Positions 1 to 6,709 of a stretch of 11,748 nt of DNA are shown here, one piece after another; the first letter of the stretch is position 1, and each line of letters begins with the position of its first letter. The position numbers and the translations under genes were made by a program. The stretch covers positions 1 to 11,748 of the forward strand of contig JAYTCQ010000366.1 in assembly GCA_043736395.1 (NCBI GenBank), written 5' to 3'. The notes under the pieces are model-generated. The model searched no databases and had not been told where the DNA came from. It saw nothing but the letters and a program-made list of their open reading frames with translations. The stretch is from JAFDVL01 sp043736395 (lineage in GTDB: Bacteria > Acidobacteriota > Blastocatellia > RBC074).

Positions 1-17
1 CTAATTTTGCTACATAC

Positions 18-746
18 TTAATGACAAGTGGGATCGGGTGCAGTTTGAGCAAGCGGCGCTCCCGAAATTTTGGGACTCACAAATGGAATGTCCAAAGCCA
101 GCCCGCGAAGTATGAGTAAAATTGCAACTACCGCCAATCCCGCAGGCAATAGTCGTTGAATCGAAAAGCGAAAATGATTTTTTATTTTTCCTGTTAGTAG
201 CCCGAAAAATAGTAATGCTGGAAATGTCCCCAGCCCGAACAGTGCCATAAATAATGCGCTGGACAAAACAGTTGGTTGTAGAATTGCTCCTGCGATTGCG
301 ACGTAGACCAAACCGCACGGCAGCAAGCCATTCAAAACCCCCAGACCAAATTGCACTGTGAAAAAATTCAGGCCTAAAATCGGTGCGAGCCAGACGCGAA
401 GGTGAGCGATAAAATTTGCAGCGGATTGCGACAGTATTCCTTGAGAAAAAAGTTTTTTCGGAATCACTAACCAAAGCAAAATCAGGGAACCCGTAGTCAC
501 CGAGACAATTTGTTGCAGGCCTGAAAAACGCGCAGCACTCCCCAGCAAGCCAACTCCGGCTCCGAGTAAGGCGTAAGTTCCAATGCGTCCGAAGTTATAC
601 AGAAGGCGACCGCAGACTAATTTTGCCCAGCGACGATATTCGCCGTTGGGTTGCGGCAATGCCATTACTAACGGCCCGCACATCCCAACGCAGTGCAGCG
701 AACCGAGAAAACCTAAACCAATTGCCAGCCAAATTCCGTTATTCAT
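18..746 (-). CDS. TauE/SafE (DsbD_2-like) membrane protein, putative metal/redox transporter of the cbb3 operon
   Basis: This 242-residue protein is almost wholly hydrophobic, with about six predicted membrane segments. Near the N terminus is the motif GSLHCVGMCGP (His18, Cys19, Met22, Cys23), and a second conserved motif NGLLPCGLVY holds Cys144. This is the pattern of the sulfite exporter TauE/SafE / DsbD_2 family, which is routinely annotated as a sulfite exporter although members beside cco genes are more plausibly involved in copper handling or thiol redox. The protein ends in Cys-His after a short polar tail. The start at MNNGIW gives an immediate membrane helix; no Shine-Dalgarno sequence is visible before it. 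It follows fixH after a 131-base gap filled by repeats, so co-transcription is likely but not certain. The family call is firm; the transported substrate is unknown. Confidence 0.85.
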   Translation of the reverse strand: MNNGIWLAIGLGFLGSLHCVGMCGPLVMALPQPNGEYRRWAKLVCGRLLYNFGRIGTYALLGAGVGLLGSAARFSGLQQIVSVTTGSLILLWLVIPKKLFSQGILSQSAANFIAHLRVWLAPILGLNFFTVQFGLGVLNGLLPCGLVYVAIAGAILQPTVLSSALFMALFGLGTFPALLFFGLLTGKIKNHFRFSIQRLLPAGLAVVAILLILRGLALDIPFVSPKISGAPLAQTAPDPTCH

Positions 747-762
747 AACTAAGTACTAAGAG

Positions 763-798
763 CAGGTGACAGGTGTTAGTTCCGAAACCTGTCACCTG
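763..798. repeat. Perfect 12-bp inverted repeat (hairpin) between fixH and the safE-like gene
   Basis: CAGGTGACAGGT at 763-774 is exactly complementary to ACCTGTCACCTG at 787-798, with a 12-base loop. Each arm is made of 7-base units: CAGGTGA, CAGGTGT on the left (763-776) and CCTGTCA, CCTGACA, CCTGAAG on the right (788-808). There is no T tract next to the stem in the direction of transcription, so it does not look like an intrinsic terminator. It may be a dispersed intergenic repeat, an mRNA-stabilising structure, or both. Confidence 0.8.
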
Positions 799-823
799 AC
801 ACCTGAAGGTTGGTCGTACGTTA

Positions 824-850
824 ATCCTGTTCATCTTGTAAATCCTGTCA
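824..850. repeat. 9-bp tandem repeat, three units (ATCCTGTNN)
   Basis: Three consecutive 9-base units are visible: ATCCTGTTC (824-832), ATCTTGTAA (833-841) and ATCCTGTCA (842-850). They lie just downstream of the fixH stop codon and next to the 763-808 hairpin. Degenerate ATCCTG repeats of this sort occur between genes in various environmental bacterial genomes (from memory). No function is assigned. Confidence 0.7.
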
Positions 851-877
851 TACTGGTTTTATCTCTACTTCACCTGT

Positions 878-1345
878 TTATGTCAGATGAAGTAGAAATT
901 CTTGATAAAACTCTTTTCCATCGGTTGCCCAGCTGACCTTCACGCGCCACGCGCCACGCGCCATTTTTGCAGTTGAAAATAATTGTAAACCTTCCTCATC
1001 AGGTTCAACTGGAAAGCTAAAATCGAGGAGCGAATCAGAAGGACGATACAATTTAATTGTTCCTTCGACCGCCGCATTCTTATTTGGAAATTGAATTTTG
1101 ATGAACTTCCCATCCTGACTGAGCTGGCAGGTCATCGCTTGCGCCAGCTTATTCGTCTGCCGCTCTCGATTAATTTGTTGTTCGTATCTTATTTCTTTTG
1201 CGTAGTAATCAGGCGCTACCAGTTCTACTTTCTGGGTCAGGGTGAAGGCCACAAAACTAATCATCACCACTGCGAAAATAGAGTACACGGCTGCAATGCC
1301 ATAGCCCCAAAAAGATTTACCTGATTTGATATTTTGTTCGATCAT
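878..1345 (-). CDS. fixH: FixH/CcoH family cbb3 oxidase assembly protein
   Basis: The 155-residue protein has one N-terminal membrane helix (about residues 13-37), followed by the family signature around APDYYAKEIRYEQQIN (residues 44-59) and a C-terminal beta-rich extracytoplasmic region with GAWRVKVSW and a DGKEFYQE segment. FixH/CcoH members are needed for assembly or stability of cbb3 oxidase. The gene starts 4 bases after the ccoG stop and has no clear Shine-Dalgarno sequence, which fits translational coupling. Residues 129-135 (ARGAWRV) are encoded by a perfect triple 7-base repeat (942-962). The family call is firm, given both sequence and context. Confidence 0.9.
   Translation of the reverse strand: MIEQNIKSGKSFWGYGIAAVYSIFAVVMISFVAFTLTQKVELVAPDYYAKEIRYEQQINRERQTNKLAQAMTCQLSQDGKFIKIQFPNKNAAVEGTIKLYRPSDSLLDFSFPVEPDEEGLQLFSTAKMARGAWRVKVSWATDGKEFYQEFLLHLT
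942..962. repeat. Perfect 7-bp tandem repeat x3 inside fixH
   Basis: ACGCGCC occurs three times in a row at 942-948, 949-955 and 956-962 (GGCGCGT on the coding strand). Because 7 is not a multiple of 3, each copy is read in a different phase, giving A-R-G-A-W-R-V at residues 129-135 of FixH. Loss or gain of one unit would shift the frame about 20-27 residues before the C terminus. Confidence 0.9.
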
Positions 1346-1349
1346 ATTT

Positions 1350-2780
1350 TTAGTGGAGCGTTGTTGTCAGAAAACGTGTCTCAACTTCTTTCAGTAATTT
1401 CCCATTCGAAAATACGCCAAATTTAACGTTGATATTGCTCGCCGATAATTGGTCAGGAGGAAGTGAAAGGATGAATCTGCCACTGATTTCAGACATTGCC
1501 GGAACATTAGCTGGATCGCCAATCATCGTTAATGTTCCTTTTTCCGGCGACAATAATTTCACTTCAACTGGAACATTGACATTTGTTTTATTGACGATTT
1601 GGATTAAGTAAAAGTTTGTGATTTCTCCATCACCTTGTTTGGCGGCGAGCGTTCCGGGCTGACGCAAAATCAAAACTTCGGTCATCTGGCGACGATAGAG
1701 AAAAAATAAAAACAAGGTCGTAATCAATATCCATACACCGGCATAGCCCAGCACGCGCGGAGTCAGCCAGTTAAATTTTCCGGTCTTGATTGTGTTCAGC
1801 GAAGTATAACGAATCAGTCCGCGCGGTTTTTTGATCTTATCCATCACGGCATCACACGCATCAATGCAGGCCGTACAATTCACGCATTCAAGCTGAATGC
1901 CGTTGCGAATATCAATGCCGGTCGGACAGACTTCGACGCATTGATGACAGTCTACGCAATCGCCTCGAACTGGTAGCTCAGCAGTTCTTTTTGGATCAAT
2001 TTTGATGAGCTTGCCGCGTGGTTCTCCGCGTTTGAAATCATAGCCGACGACAATTGAATTGGCGTCCACCAAAGCTGATTGATAGCGTCCGTAGGGGCAG
2101 ACTACGATGCACGCCTGCTCACGAAACCACGCAAAAACGCCGTAAAATAAAAAGCTGAAGATAAGGATTGAGCCCAATCCAACCGGGTGCAGCGAAGGCG
2201 GATCAGTGATTATTTTCTTAAGCGCTTCGACGCCAATAATATATGACAGAAATAAGTTTGCGATTAAAAATGAAAGGGCAAAAAATATGATTTGCTTCAG
2301 GATTTTCTTTGCTGCTTTGGCGGGAGTCATGGGTGTCGCCGCATCTCGTTTGGCCTTCATCGAATCCCCATCAATGAAATATTCAATCTTGCGAAAGAGC
2401 ATTTCCATGAAGATGGTTTGCGGGCACAACCAGCCACACCAGACTCGACCAAAAACTGCCGTAAATAAAAAAATTGAAACCAGCCAGGTGAGGACTCCAA
2501 GAACCACCAAATAAAAATCCTGCGGGAAAAATACGAGTCCAAGGAAAACAAATTTCCGCTCAATAATATTTAATAAAATGAAGGGTTGTCCGTTTACTTT
2601 AAGAAATGGCGCGCCAAATAAAAAAGCAAGCAGGAACCAACTGACAATCGTGCGCGCATTATAAAATCTGCCGTGCGGTTTTTTGGGATAAATCCAATTT
2701 CGCGCACCTACTGAACCTATCGTAGAAACATGATTTCGAAAGCTATCAGGCGTATCTTTAGGTGCGTTAATGATGGGCAT
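1350..2780 (-). CDS. ccoG: CcoG (FixG/RdxA) 4Fe-4S membrane protein of cbb3 assembly
   Basis: The protein has 476 residues, the usual family length. The N terminus carries the typical SVGARNWIYPKKPHGRFY segment (residues 23-40), then membrane helices near 47-60, 78-110, 164-184, 202-218 and 343-361. Cysteine motifs are WCGWLCP (Cys115, Cys119), ACIVVCP (Cys224, Cys228) and two complete 4Fe-4S ferredoxin clusters at Cys275/278/281/285 and Cys299/302/305/309. The C terminus (about 370-476) is an Ig-like domain typical of the family. CcoG of Rhodobacter capsulatus is reported to reduce Cu(II) to Cu(I) for insertion of CuB into CcoN; the same role is inferred here. The gene starts 11 bases after ccoP with no clear Shine-Dalgarno sequence, so coupling is likely. 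All key cysteines are present. Confidence 0.96.
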   Translation of the reverse strand: MPIINAPKDTPDSFRNHVSTIGSVGARNWIYPKKPHGRFYNARTIVSWFLLAFLFGAPFLKVNGQPFILLNIIERKFVFLGLVFFPQDFYLVVLGVLTWLVSIFLFTAVFGRVWCGWLCPQTIFMEMLFRKIEYFIDGDSMKAKRDAATPMTPAKAAKKILKQIIFFALSFLIANLFLSYIIGVEALKKIITDPPSLHPVGLGSILIFSFLFYGVFAWFREQACIVVCPYGRYQSALVDANSIVVGYDFKRGEPRGKLIKIDPKRTAELPVRGDCVDCHQCVEVCPTGIDIRNGIQLECVNCTACIDACDAVMDKIKKPRGLIRYTSLNTIKTGKFNWLTPRVLGYAGVWILITTLFLFFLYRRQMTEVLILRQPGTLAAKQGDGEITNFYLIQIVNKTNVNVPVEVKLLSPEKGTLTMIGDPANVPAMSEISGRFILSLPPDQLSASNINVKFGVFSNGKLLKEVETRFLTTTLH

Positions 2781-2791
2781 CGTAGAATTGC

Positions 2792-3490
2792 TTACCTTTT
2801 CTTGGCGGCTGTTTTAGCCTGTTTCTTTTCTCCGTGTTCGCGTTGCTTATCCTGTCCTTCCTTCTCGTGTGATTTATCTTCGACTTCGTCTTTTTCTTCC
2901 CATTTTATTTCTCGAACTGGATCAATTGCTTTGGGATTTTCTGGATGCGAATCTTTCATCGAAACAATAAAGCTCGCGATTTGCTGAACCTGTCGTTCCG
3001 TTAATTTAGCTCCACTGCCATAGGGCTGCATCCCTTTGTCCGGGAAGCCTGATTTGATGCTGGTCATGATGGATTTAAAATCGCCGTTGTGAATCCAATA
3101 TTCGTCAGTAAGATTCGGGCCAACGATGCCGCCCAGATCATTGCGATGGCACGTGTAGCACATATTTGCTTGCCCACTGAATAATGTTTTTCCCGCGTCA
3201 ATTGATGTTGCATCGGTGAGAGCAGCGAGTTCAACTTTTGCTTTTTGAGCATCGGGAGGTTCTTGAGATCTTTTGAATTCAGCGACCTCCATTTCGTATT
3301 CCGCTTTCGACGAAGGGCCTTCTGCCATTTGATAATTCACGAAGTAACCGGCGGCAAACACCATCGTGAAAATGAACCCGACGAATAACCACAAGGGCAT
3401 ATCGTTATCGAATTCAGTAATCCCATCTGCGTCGTGACCTTTAACCAGAAGTTCTTTTTCTTCATCGGGTAAAATTTCGTTTTCTGTCAT
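2792..3490 (-). CDS. ccoP: Short, single-haem CcoP (cbb3 oxidase subunit III)
   Basis: CcoP accepts electrons from cytochrome c and passes them on within the oxidase. The N terminus shows the FixP_N pattern DGITEFDNDMPLWL (residues 22-35), leading into one membrane helix (about 32-53). The periplasmic part contains one cytochrome c haem site, CYTCH at 111-115, with a likely Met154 axial ligand in GFPDKGMQPYG. The well-studied proteobacterial CcoP has about 300 residues and two CXXCH motifs; this one has 232 residues and one. The last 45 residues are a highly charged Lys/Glu-rich tail. It starts 2 bases after ccoQ, with a GAGGA Shine-Dalgarno within the end of ccoQ. The assignment is firm from the FixP_N motif and operon position. 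Confidence 0.93.
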   Translation of the reverse strand: MTENEILPDEEKELLVKGHDADGITEFDNDMPLWLFVGFIFTMVFAAGYFVNYQMAEGPSSKAEYEMEVAEFKRSQEPPDAQKAKVELAALTDATSIDAGKTLFSGQANMCYTCHRNDLGGIVGPNLTDEYWIHNGDFKSIMTSIKSGFPDKGMQPYGSGAKLTERQVQQIASFIVSMKDSHPENPKAIDPVREIKWEEKDEVEDKSHEKEGQDKQREHGEKKQAKTAAKKR

Positions 3491-3492
3491 GT

Positions 3493-3684
3493 TTATGCTT
3501 CCTCATCCTGGTTATGTTGCTGAGAATTTTGATCCAATGGTAATCGCGACATGTGATGTAAGTAATTTTTGTCTGCGCGAAAAAACCAAATCACGACAAC
3601 AAAAAATACTGCCTGGAAAATGAACATCGAAATTAACGGGTAAATGCCGATGCCTTCAATTGTTTGTAAGACGTTTTTATACAT
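3493..3684 (-). CDS. ccoQ: CcoQ-like small subunit of cbb3 oxidase
   Basis: This 63-residue protein has one membrane helix (about residues 13-35), preceded by KNVLQTIEGIGIYPLI and followed by a basic stretch ADKNYLHHMSRLPLD. That layout matches the small CcoQ/FixQ-like proteins encoded just before ccoP; CcoQ stabilises the oxidase or the CcoP-CcoNO association. A strong GGAGG Shine-Dalgarno (3689-3693) lies 4 bases before the ATG. The stop is 2 bases from the ccoP start, so the two are almost certainly co-translated. Small size makes the family call depend partly on position. Confidence 0.85.
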   Translation of the reverse strand: MYKNVLQTIEGIGIYPLISMFIFQAVFFVVVIWFFRADKNYLHHMSRLPLDQNSQQHNQDEEA

Positions 3685-3709
3685 AGTTCCTCCGTATGCG
3701 AATTGAAAA

Positions 3710-3817
3710 GGGGAGAGAAGTAGACTGTAGACGGGAGTTCTCCCCTCGGAGTAATCAGATTACTCTCAATCCTTATCTACCGGCTCGCGTCTACTGTCTA
3801 CTGTCTACCGTCTAGAC
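3710..3817. repeat. About 108-bp structured intergenic element with inverted 7-base repeats
   Basis: The left arm has GTAGACT and GTAGACG (3720-3733). The right arm has GTCTACT, GTCTACT, GTCTACC and GTCTAGA (3789-3816) in inverted orientation. Bases 3719-3732 pair with 3789-3802 with a single T-T mismatch. Nested inside are a 17-base palindrome GAGTAATCAGATTACTC (3749-3765) and a 7-bp stem GGGGAGA/TCTCCCC (3710-3716 with 3739-3745). The element separates the periplasmic protein gene from ccoQ within the oxidase operon and could alter relative expression by folding in the mRNA. It could equally be a dispersed repeat with no role here. The 35 bases up to the hypothetical gene hold two more 7-base units, CAGCGAT and CAGCGTA (3837-3850). 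Confidence 0.75.
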
Positions 3818-3852
3818 CACCATAAATCATAATAACCAGCGATCAGCGTAGC

Positions 3853-4254
3853 TCATTTGCCTTCTACTTCCTTTGCTCGCAGGGTGTGGAACTTCGCCAT
3901 CTCTTCGGCTTCCAGAGCAAGCGCTTCAGCAGCCTTGCTGAATTTCTGGCAATGCAGCCGCATCTTTTTGATGTAGCGGCTCTCGATCGTGTCTTTCGGA
4001 TTTCGCGCAACTGTCTTGCTGAATTCCGTCAGCATCTTGCGGTGCGCTTCAGCTTCCATGCGATATTCCCCGGCCTTTTTCTGATACTGTTCGGCGCGTG
4101 CTCCATGTTCTTGAGCGGTTTGTGGAGCCTTCATTTCCTGACTGTGATTTTGTTGATCCTGCGCAACAGCCAAGCCGCTTAAAACCATCATGGTCAGTGT
4201 CAACAACGCGAGGTTAAGAATGGATTTGTGAATTGTTGAGATGTCGTTTTTCAT
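3853..4254 (-). CDS. Small predicted periplasmic helical protein in the cbb3 operon, unknown function
   Basis: I do not recognise a named family. From the chosen start the product has 133 residues: a signal peptide (hydrophobic about 11-28, likely cleavage after AVA at 29-31), a polar linker, then two long amphipathic helices rich in Ala, Glu and Lys (about 51-82 and 92-131). Candidate metal- or haem-binding residues are His71 and Met74 (HRKMLTEF), His101-Cys102 (RLHCQKF), and His123. The ATG at 4254 is preferred because an AGGAG Shine-Dalgarno lies 4 bases upstream and it places the signal peptide at the N terminus. An in-frame ATG at 4356, 2 bases after the ccoNO stop, would add 34 residues in front of the signal peptide and is less likely. 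Its place between ccoNO and ccoQ suggests an accessory role for the oxidase, but that is inference. Confidence 0.75.
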   Translation of the reverse strand: MKNDISTIHKSILNLALLTLTMMVLSGLAVAQDQQNHSQEMKAPQTAQEHGARAEQYQKKAGEYRMEAEAHRKMLTEFSKTVARNPKDTIESRYIKKMRLHCQKFSKAAEALALEAEEMAKFHTLRAKEVEGK

Positions 4255-4258
4255 ATTT

Positions 4259-4263
4259 CTCCT
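4259..4263 (-). promoter_or_regulatory. Shine-Dalgarno deciding the start of the periplasmic protein gene
   Basis: AGGAG on the minus strand lies 4 bases before the ATG at 4254. It supports that start over the in-frame ATG at 4356. Confidence 0.7.
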
Positions 4264-4358
4264 GTCTGAAAATTGTTGGTTTCCCTTGTTGGTGAGTGCT
4301 CGGTTCATGAATCTTTTCGTGTTCGCTGAATCAATCAGGTCATAATTTCTCAGCATAT

Positions 4359-6497
4359 TTATTTCTTCACAGTTTCCTGCGCTTTAATGTCCGTTCCCAG
4401 TCGTTGCATATAGGCAATCAGCGCGATGATTTGCGCATCGGGATCAACCTTGGCGCCGCTTAGCTCCAGATTCGCCGCGATCTTCGCCGCTTGTGCTTTC
4501 GCATCTTCCGTGGCTTTTAATTCATAACCAGCCGGATAAGGAACGCCCAATTTTTGTAACGTCATGATCTTGCCTTCAGTGTGGCTGTAATCAGTTTTCG
4601 TGTCATACATCCACGTATACGCGGGCATGATCGAACCCGGCGAAGTCGAGCGCGGTTCACGCATGTGAATGTAATGCCACGAATCAGGGTATTTACCACC
4701 GATGCGATGCAGGTCAGGCCCGGTACGTTTGGAACCCCATAAAAAAGGGTGATCGTAAACAAATTCGCCGACTTTCGAATATTCGCCGTAACGTTCAGTT
4801 TCCGAACGGAATGGACGAATCATTTGCGAATGACAATTGTTGCAACCTTCAGCGATGTAAAGGTCGCGGCCTTCAATTTCCAAAGGGGAATATGGCTTGA
4901 CGCTGGCAATGGTTGGAACGTTGGATTTGATAACAGCCGTGGGAATAAATTCGACGACACCACCAATGAATACTGCCACTAATGACAACACTGCAAAGCG
5001 CATTGGGCGACCTTCCAAGGCTCGATGCCAGTGTCCATTTTTTGTTGACACATACGCTTCGAGCGCTGGCGCTTCCGTTGCTTCGTTGGCTTCCAGAACG
5101 CCGGATTTAGCGGTCTGAATTAAATTCCAGGCAGCAACTAATGCACCGATCATGTAAAGCGATCCGCCGACGACACGCAGCGCATACATCGGCAAAATCT
5201 GAGTCACAGTTTCCAGAAAAACGGGATAGCGCAGGATGCCTTCAGGAGTGAATTCTTTCCACATCAGACTTTGGGTAATCCCCGCGAAATACATTGGAAT
5301 CACATAAAATAAAATCCCCAACGTCGCGAACCAAAAATGCATGTTCGCTAATTTGCGAGAGAAAAGTTCAGTGCGATAAATGCGCGGAATGATGTAATAC
5401 AACATCGCAAAGGCTAATCCACCATTCCACGCGAGCGCCCCGACATGCACGTGCGCGATGGTGTAATCGGTGTAATGCGTGATGGCATTCACATTTTTCA
5501 ATGACATCATCGGGCCTTCAAAAGTGACCATCCCGTAGGCCGTAATTCCCACGACAAAAAATTTTAGGACCGGGTCTTCGCGTACCTTGTCCCAGGCTCC
5601 GCGCAAGGTCAGCAAACCATTAATCATTCCGCCCCAAGAAGGCGCGATGAGCATAATTGAAAATACTGTCCCGAGTGATTGCGCCCAATCAGGCAATGAG
5701 GTGTAAAGCAAATGATGCGGCCCGGCCCAAATGTACAAAAAAATCAGTGACCAAAAATGAACGATTGAAAGCCGATAGGAATACACGGGACGATTGGCGG
5801 CTTTGGGCACGAAGTAATACATGATCCCAAGAAATGGGGTCGTGAGGAAAAAGGCTACGGCGTTATGCCCATACCACCATTGCACGAGCGCATCCTGCAC
5901 GCCGGCATACATGGAATAGCTTTTTAAAAAGCTGACCGGCAATTCAAGCGAATTGACGATATGCAACATCGCAACTGTGACAAAGGTAGCGATATAAAAC
6001 CAGATCGCCACATACATATGCCGCTCTCGGCGTTTGAAAATTGTTCCTATCATGTTGACGCCGAAAACAACCCAGACCAGCGTAATCGCTATATCAATCG
6101 GCCATTCCAGTTCTGCATATTCTTTGCTTGAAGTGAATCCCAGCGGCAGTGTTAAGGCAGCGGAAACAATAATAAGTTGCCAGCCCCAGAAGTGAATTTT
6201 GCTCAAGCTGTCGCTGAACATTCGCGCCTTGCACAGGCGTTGCAGCGAATAGTACACGCCGACAAAAATTGCATTTCCGGCGAAAGCAAAAATGACTGCG
6301 TTCGTATGCAGCGGGCGCAGGCGACCATAAGAAAGAACCGGAATGAAGCCTAGAAAATCCGGCCATCGCAATTTGATGGCAATGATGAGACCGACGAGAA
6401 ATCCAACGATTCCCCAAACGATCATCGCAACTGAAAAATCGCGCACAATCTTATTGTCATACGCAAACTTTTCGACGCGCAGGTTTTCACTCTGCAT
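4359..6497 (-). CDS. ccoNO: Fused CcoN-CcoO, catalytic subunits I and II of cbb3 cytochrome c oxidase
   Basis: This 712-residue protein joins two subunits that are separate in proteobacteria. Residues about 18-460 are CcoN with roughly 12 membrane helices. Visible ligands are His64 (RPLHTNAV, haem b), His211 (WWYGHNAV) with Tyr255, His260-His261 (GPHHLLYTSLP) for CuB, and His349/His351 (IAHVHVG) for the haems. The conserved TFEGPMMS is at 325-332. After a linker (about 461-498), the CcoO part has one membrane helix (about 500-522) and a cytochrome c domain with CNNCH at 552-556 and Met624 in SIMPAY. It reduces O2 to water and pumps protons. The ATG at 6497 is chosen because an AGGAG Shine-Dalgarno precedes it. 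An ATG at 6548 would add 17 residues running through that site. It overlaps ccoS by 11 bases. Confidence 0.97.
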   Translation of the reverse strand: MQSENLRVEKFAYDNKIVRDFSVAMIVWGIVGFLVGLIIAIKLRWPDFLGFIPVLSYGRLRPLHTNAVIFAFAGNAIFVGVYYSLQRLCKARMFSDSLSKIHFWGWQLIIVSAALTLPLGFTSSKEYAELEWPIDIAITLVWVVFGVNMIGTIFKRRERHMYVAIWFYIATFVTVAMLHIVNSLELPVSFLKSYSMYAGVQDALVQWWYGHNAVAFFLTTPFLGIMYYFVPKAANRPVYSYRLSIVHFWSLIFLYIWAGPHHLLYTSLPDWAQSLGTVFSIMLIAPSWGGMINGLLTLRGAWDKVREDPVLKFFVVGITAYGMVTFEGPMMSLKNVNAITHYTDYTIAHVHVGALAWNGGLAFAMLYYIIPRIYRTELFSRKLANMHFWFATLGILFYVIPMYFAGITQSLMWKEFTPEGILRYPVFLETVTQILPMYALRVVGGSLYMIGALVAAWNLIQTAKSGVLEANEATEAPALEAYVSTKNGHWHRALEGRPMRFAVLSLVAVFIGGVVEFIPTAVIKSNVPTIASVKPYSPLEIEGRDLYIAEGCNNCHSQMIRPFRSETERYGEYSKVGEFVYDHPFLWGSKRTGPDLHRIGGKYPDSWHYIHMREPRSTSPGSIMPAYTWMYDTKTDYSHTEGKIMTLQKLGVPYPAGYELKATEDAKAQAAKIAANLELSGAKVDPDAQIIALIAYMQRLGTDIKAQETVKK

Positions 6498-6675
6498 AAT
6501 TTTTTTTCTCCTGATGTGGAATAGGTGAAGGTGATTGCCTTTCATCAAAGAGCACGCGGATGGCGGGAGTGTAGCGATCTTCGTATTGGCCTGTTTTGAC
6601 AGCCCAAAAGAAGCAACCTAAAAAAGTTAGCGCAACCAATAAGCTGAATCCGATTAGGATAAATAAAATTTCCAT
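6487..6675 (-). CDS. ccoS: CcoS, cbb3 oxidase maturation protein
   Basis: This 62-residue protein has one membrane helix (about 3-25) followed by the hallmark WAVKTGQYED and RVLFD segments of CcoS. In Rhodobacter capsulatus CcoS is needed for cofactor (haem b and copper) insertion into cbb3 oxidase. It is the first gene of the operon; a GGAG Shine-Dalgarno lies just before its ATG, and the FNR-type box is centred about 41 bases upstream of the ATG. Its last codons overlap the ccoNO start by 11 bases (the stop TGA lies inside ccoNO), implying coupled translation. It is usually placed beside the copper ATPase gene ccoI, which is absent from this window. Confidence 0.92.
   Translation of the reverse strand: MEILFILIGFSLLVALTFLGCFFWAVKTGQYEDRYTPAIRVLFDERQSPSPIPHQEKKNYAE
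6508..6512 (-). promoter_or_regulatory. Shine-Dalgarno deciding the ccoNO start
   Basis: AGGAG on the minus strand lies 10 bases before the ATG at 6497, inside the end of ccoS. It supports the shorter 712-residue CcoNO. Confidence 0.65.
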
Positions 6676-6709
6676 AACTCTCCAACCTCATAGTGCTTTG
6701 ACTCTGCTT

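Noticed and set aside
10..474. 154-residue open frame overlapping the safE-like gene
   Set aside because: It is another frame of a clear membrane protein gene, with low-complexity Ser/Arg/Asn-rich translation and no family pattern.
18..746. Literal sulfite export function for the TauE/SafE protein
   Set aside because: The family name is broad; the HCVGMC motif and cbb3 context point to metal or redox handling, and nothing in the window concerns sulfite.
763..798. Intrinsic terminator after fixH
   Set aside because: The stem is strong, but no T tract follows it in the direction of transcription.
763..3817. Repeat arrays as a CRISPR array
   Set aside because: Units are 7 or 9 bases with no spacers of regular length and no cas genes; arms are inverted, not direct repeats with unique spacers.
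4255..4356. Longer start at 4356 for the periplasmic protein
   Set aside because: It lies 2 bases after the ccoNO stop and could be coupled, but it would bury the signal peptide behind 34 residues, and a good Shine-Dalgarno marks 4254.
6094..6417. 107-residue open frame inside ccoNO
   Set aside because: It is a shadow of the well-conserved CcoN coding sequence and shows no domain.
6498..6548. Longer CcoNO start at 6548
   Set aside because: It would add 17 residues unlike the family's N terminus and run through the AGGAG site that precedes the ATG at 6497.
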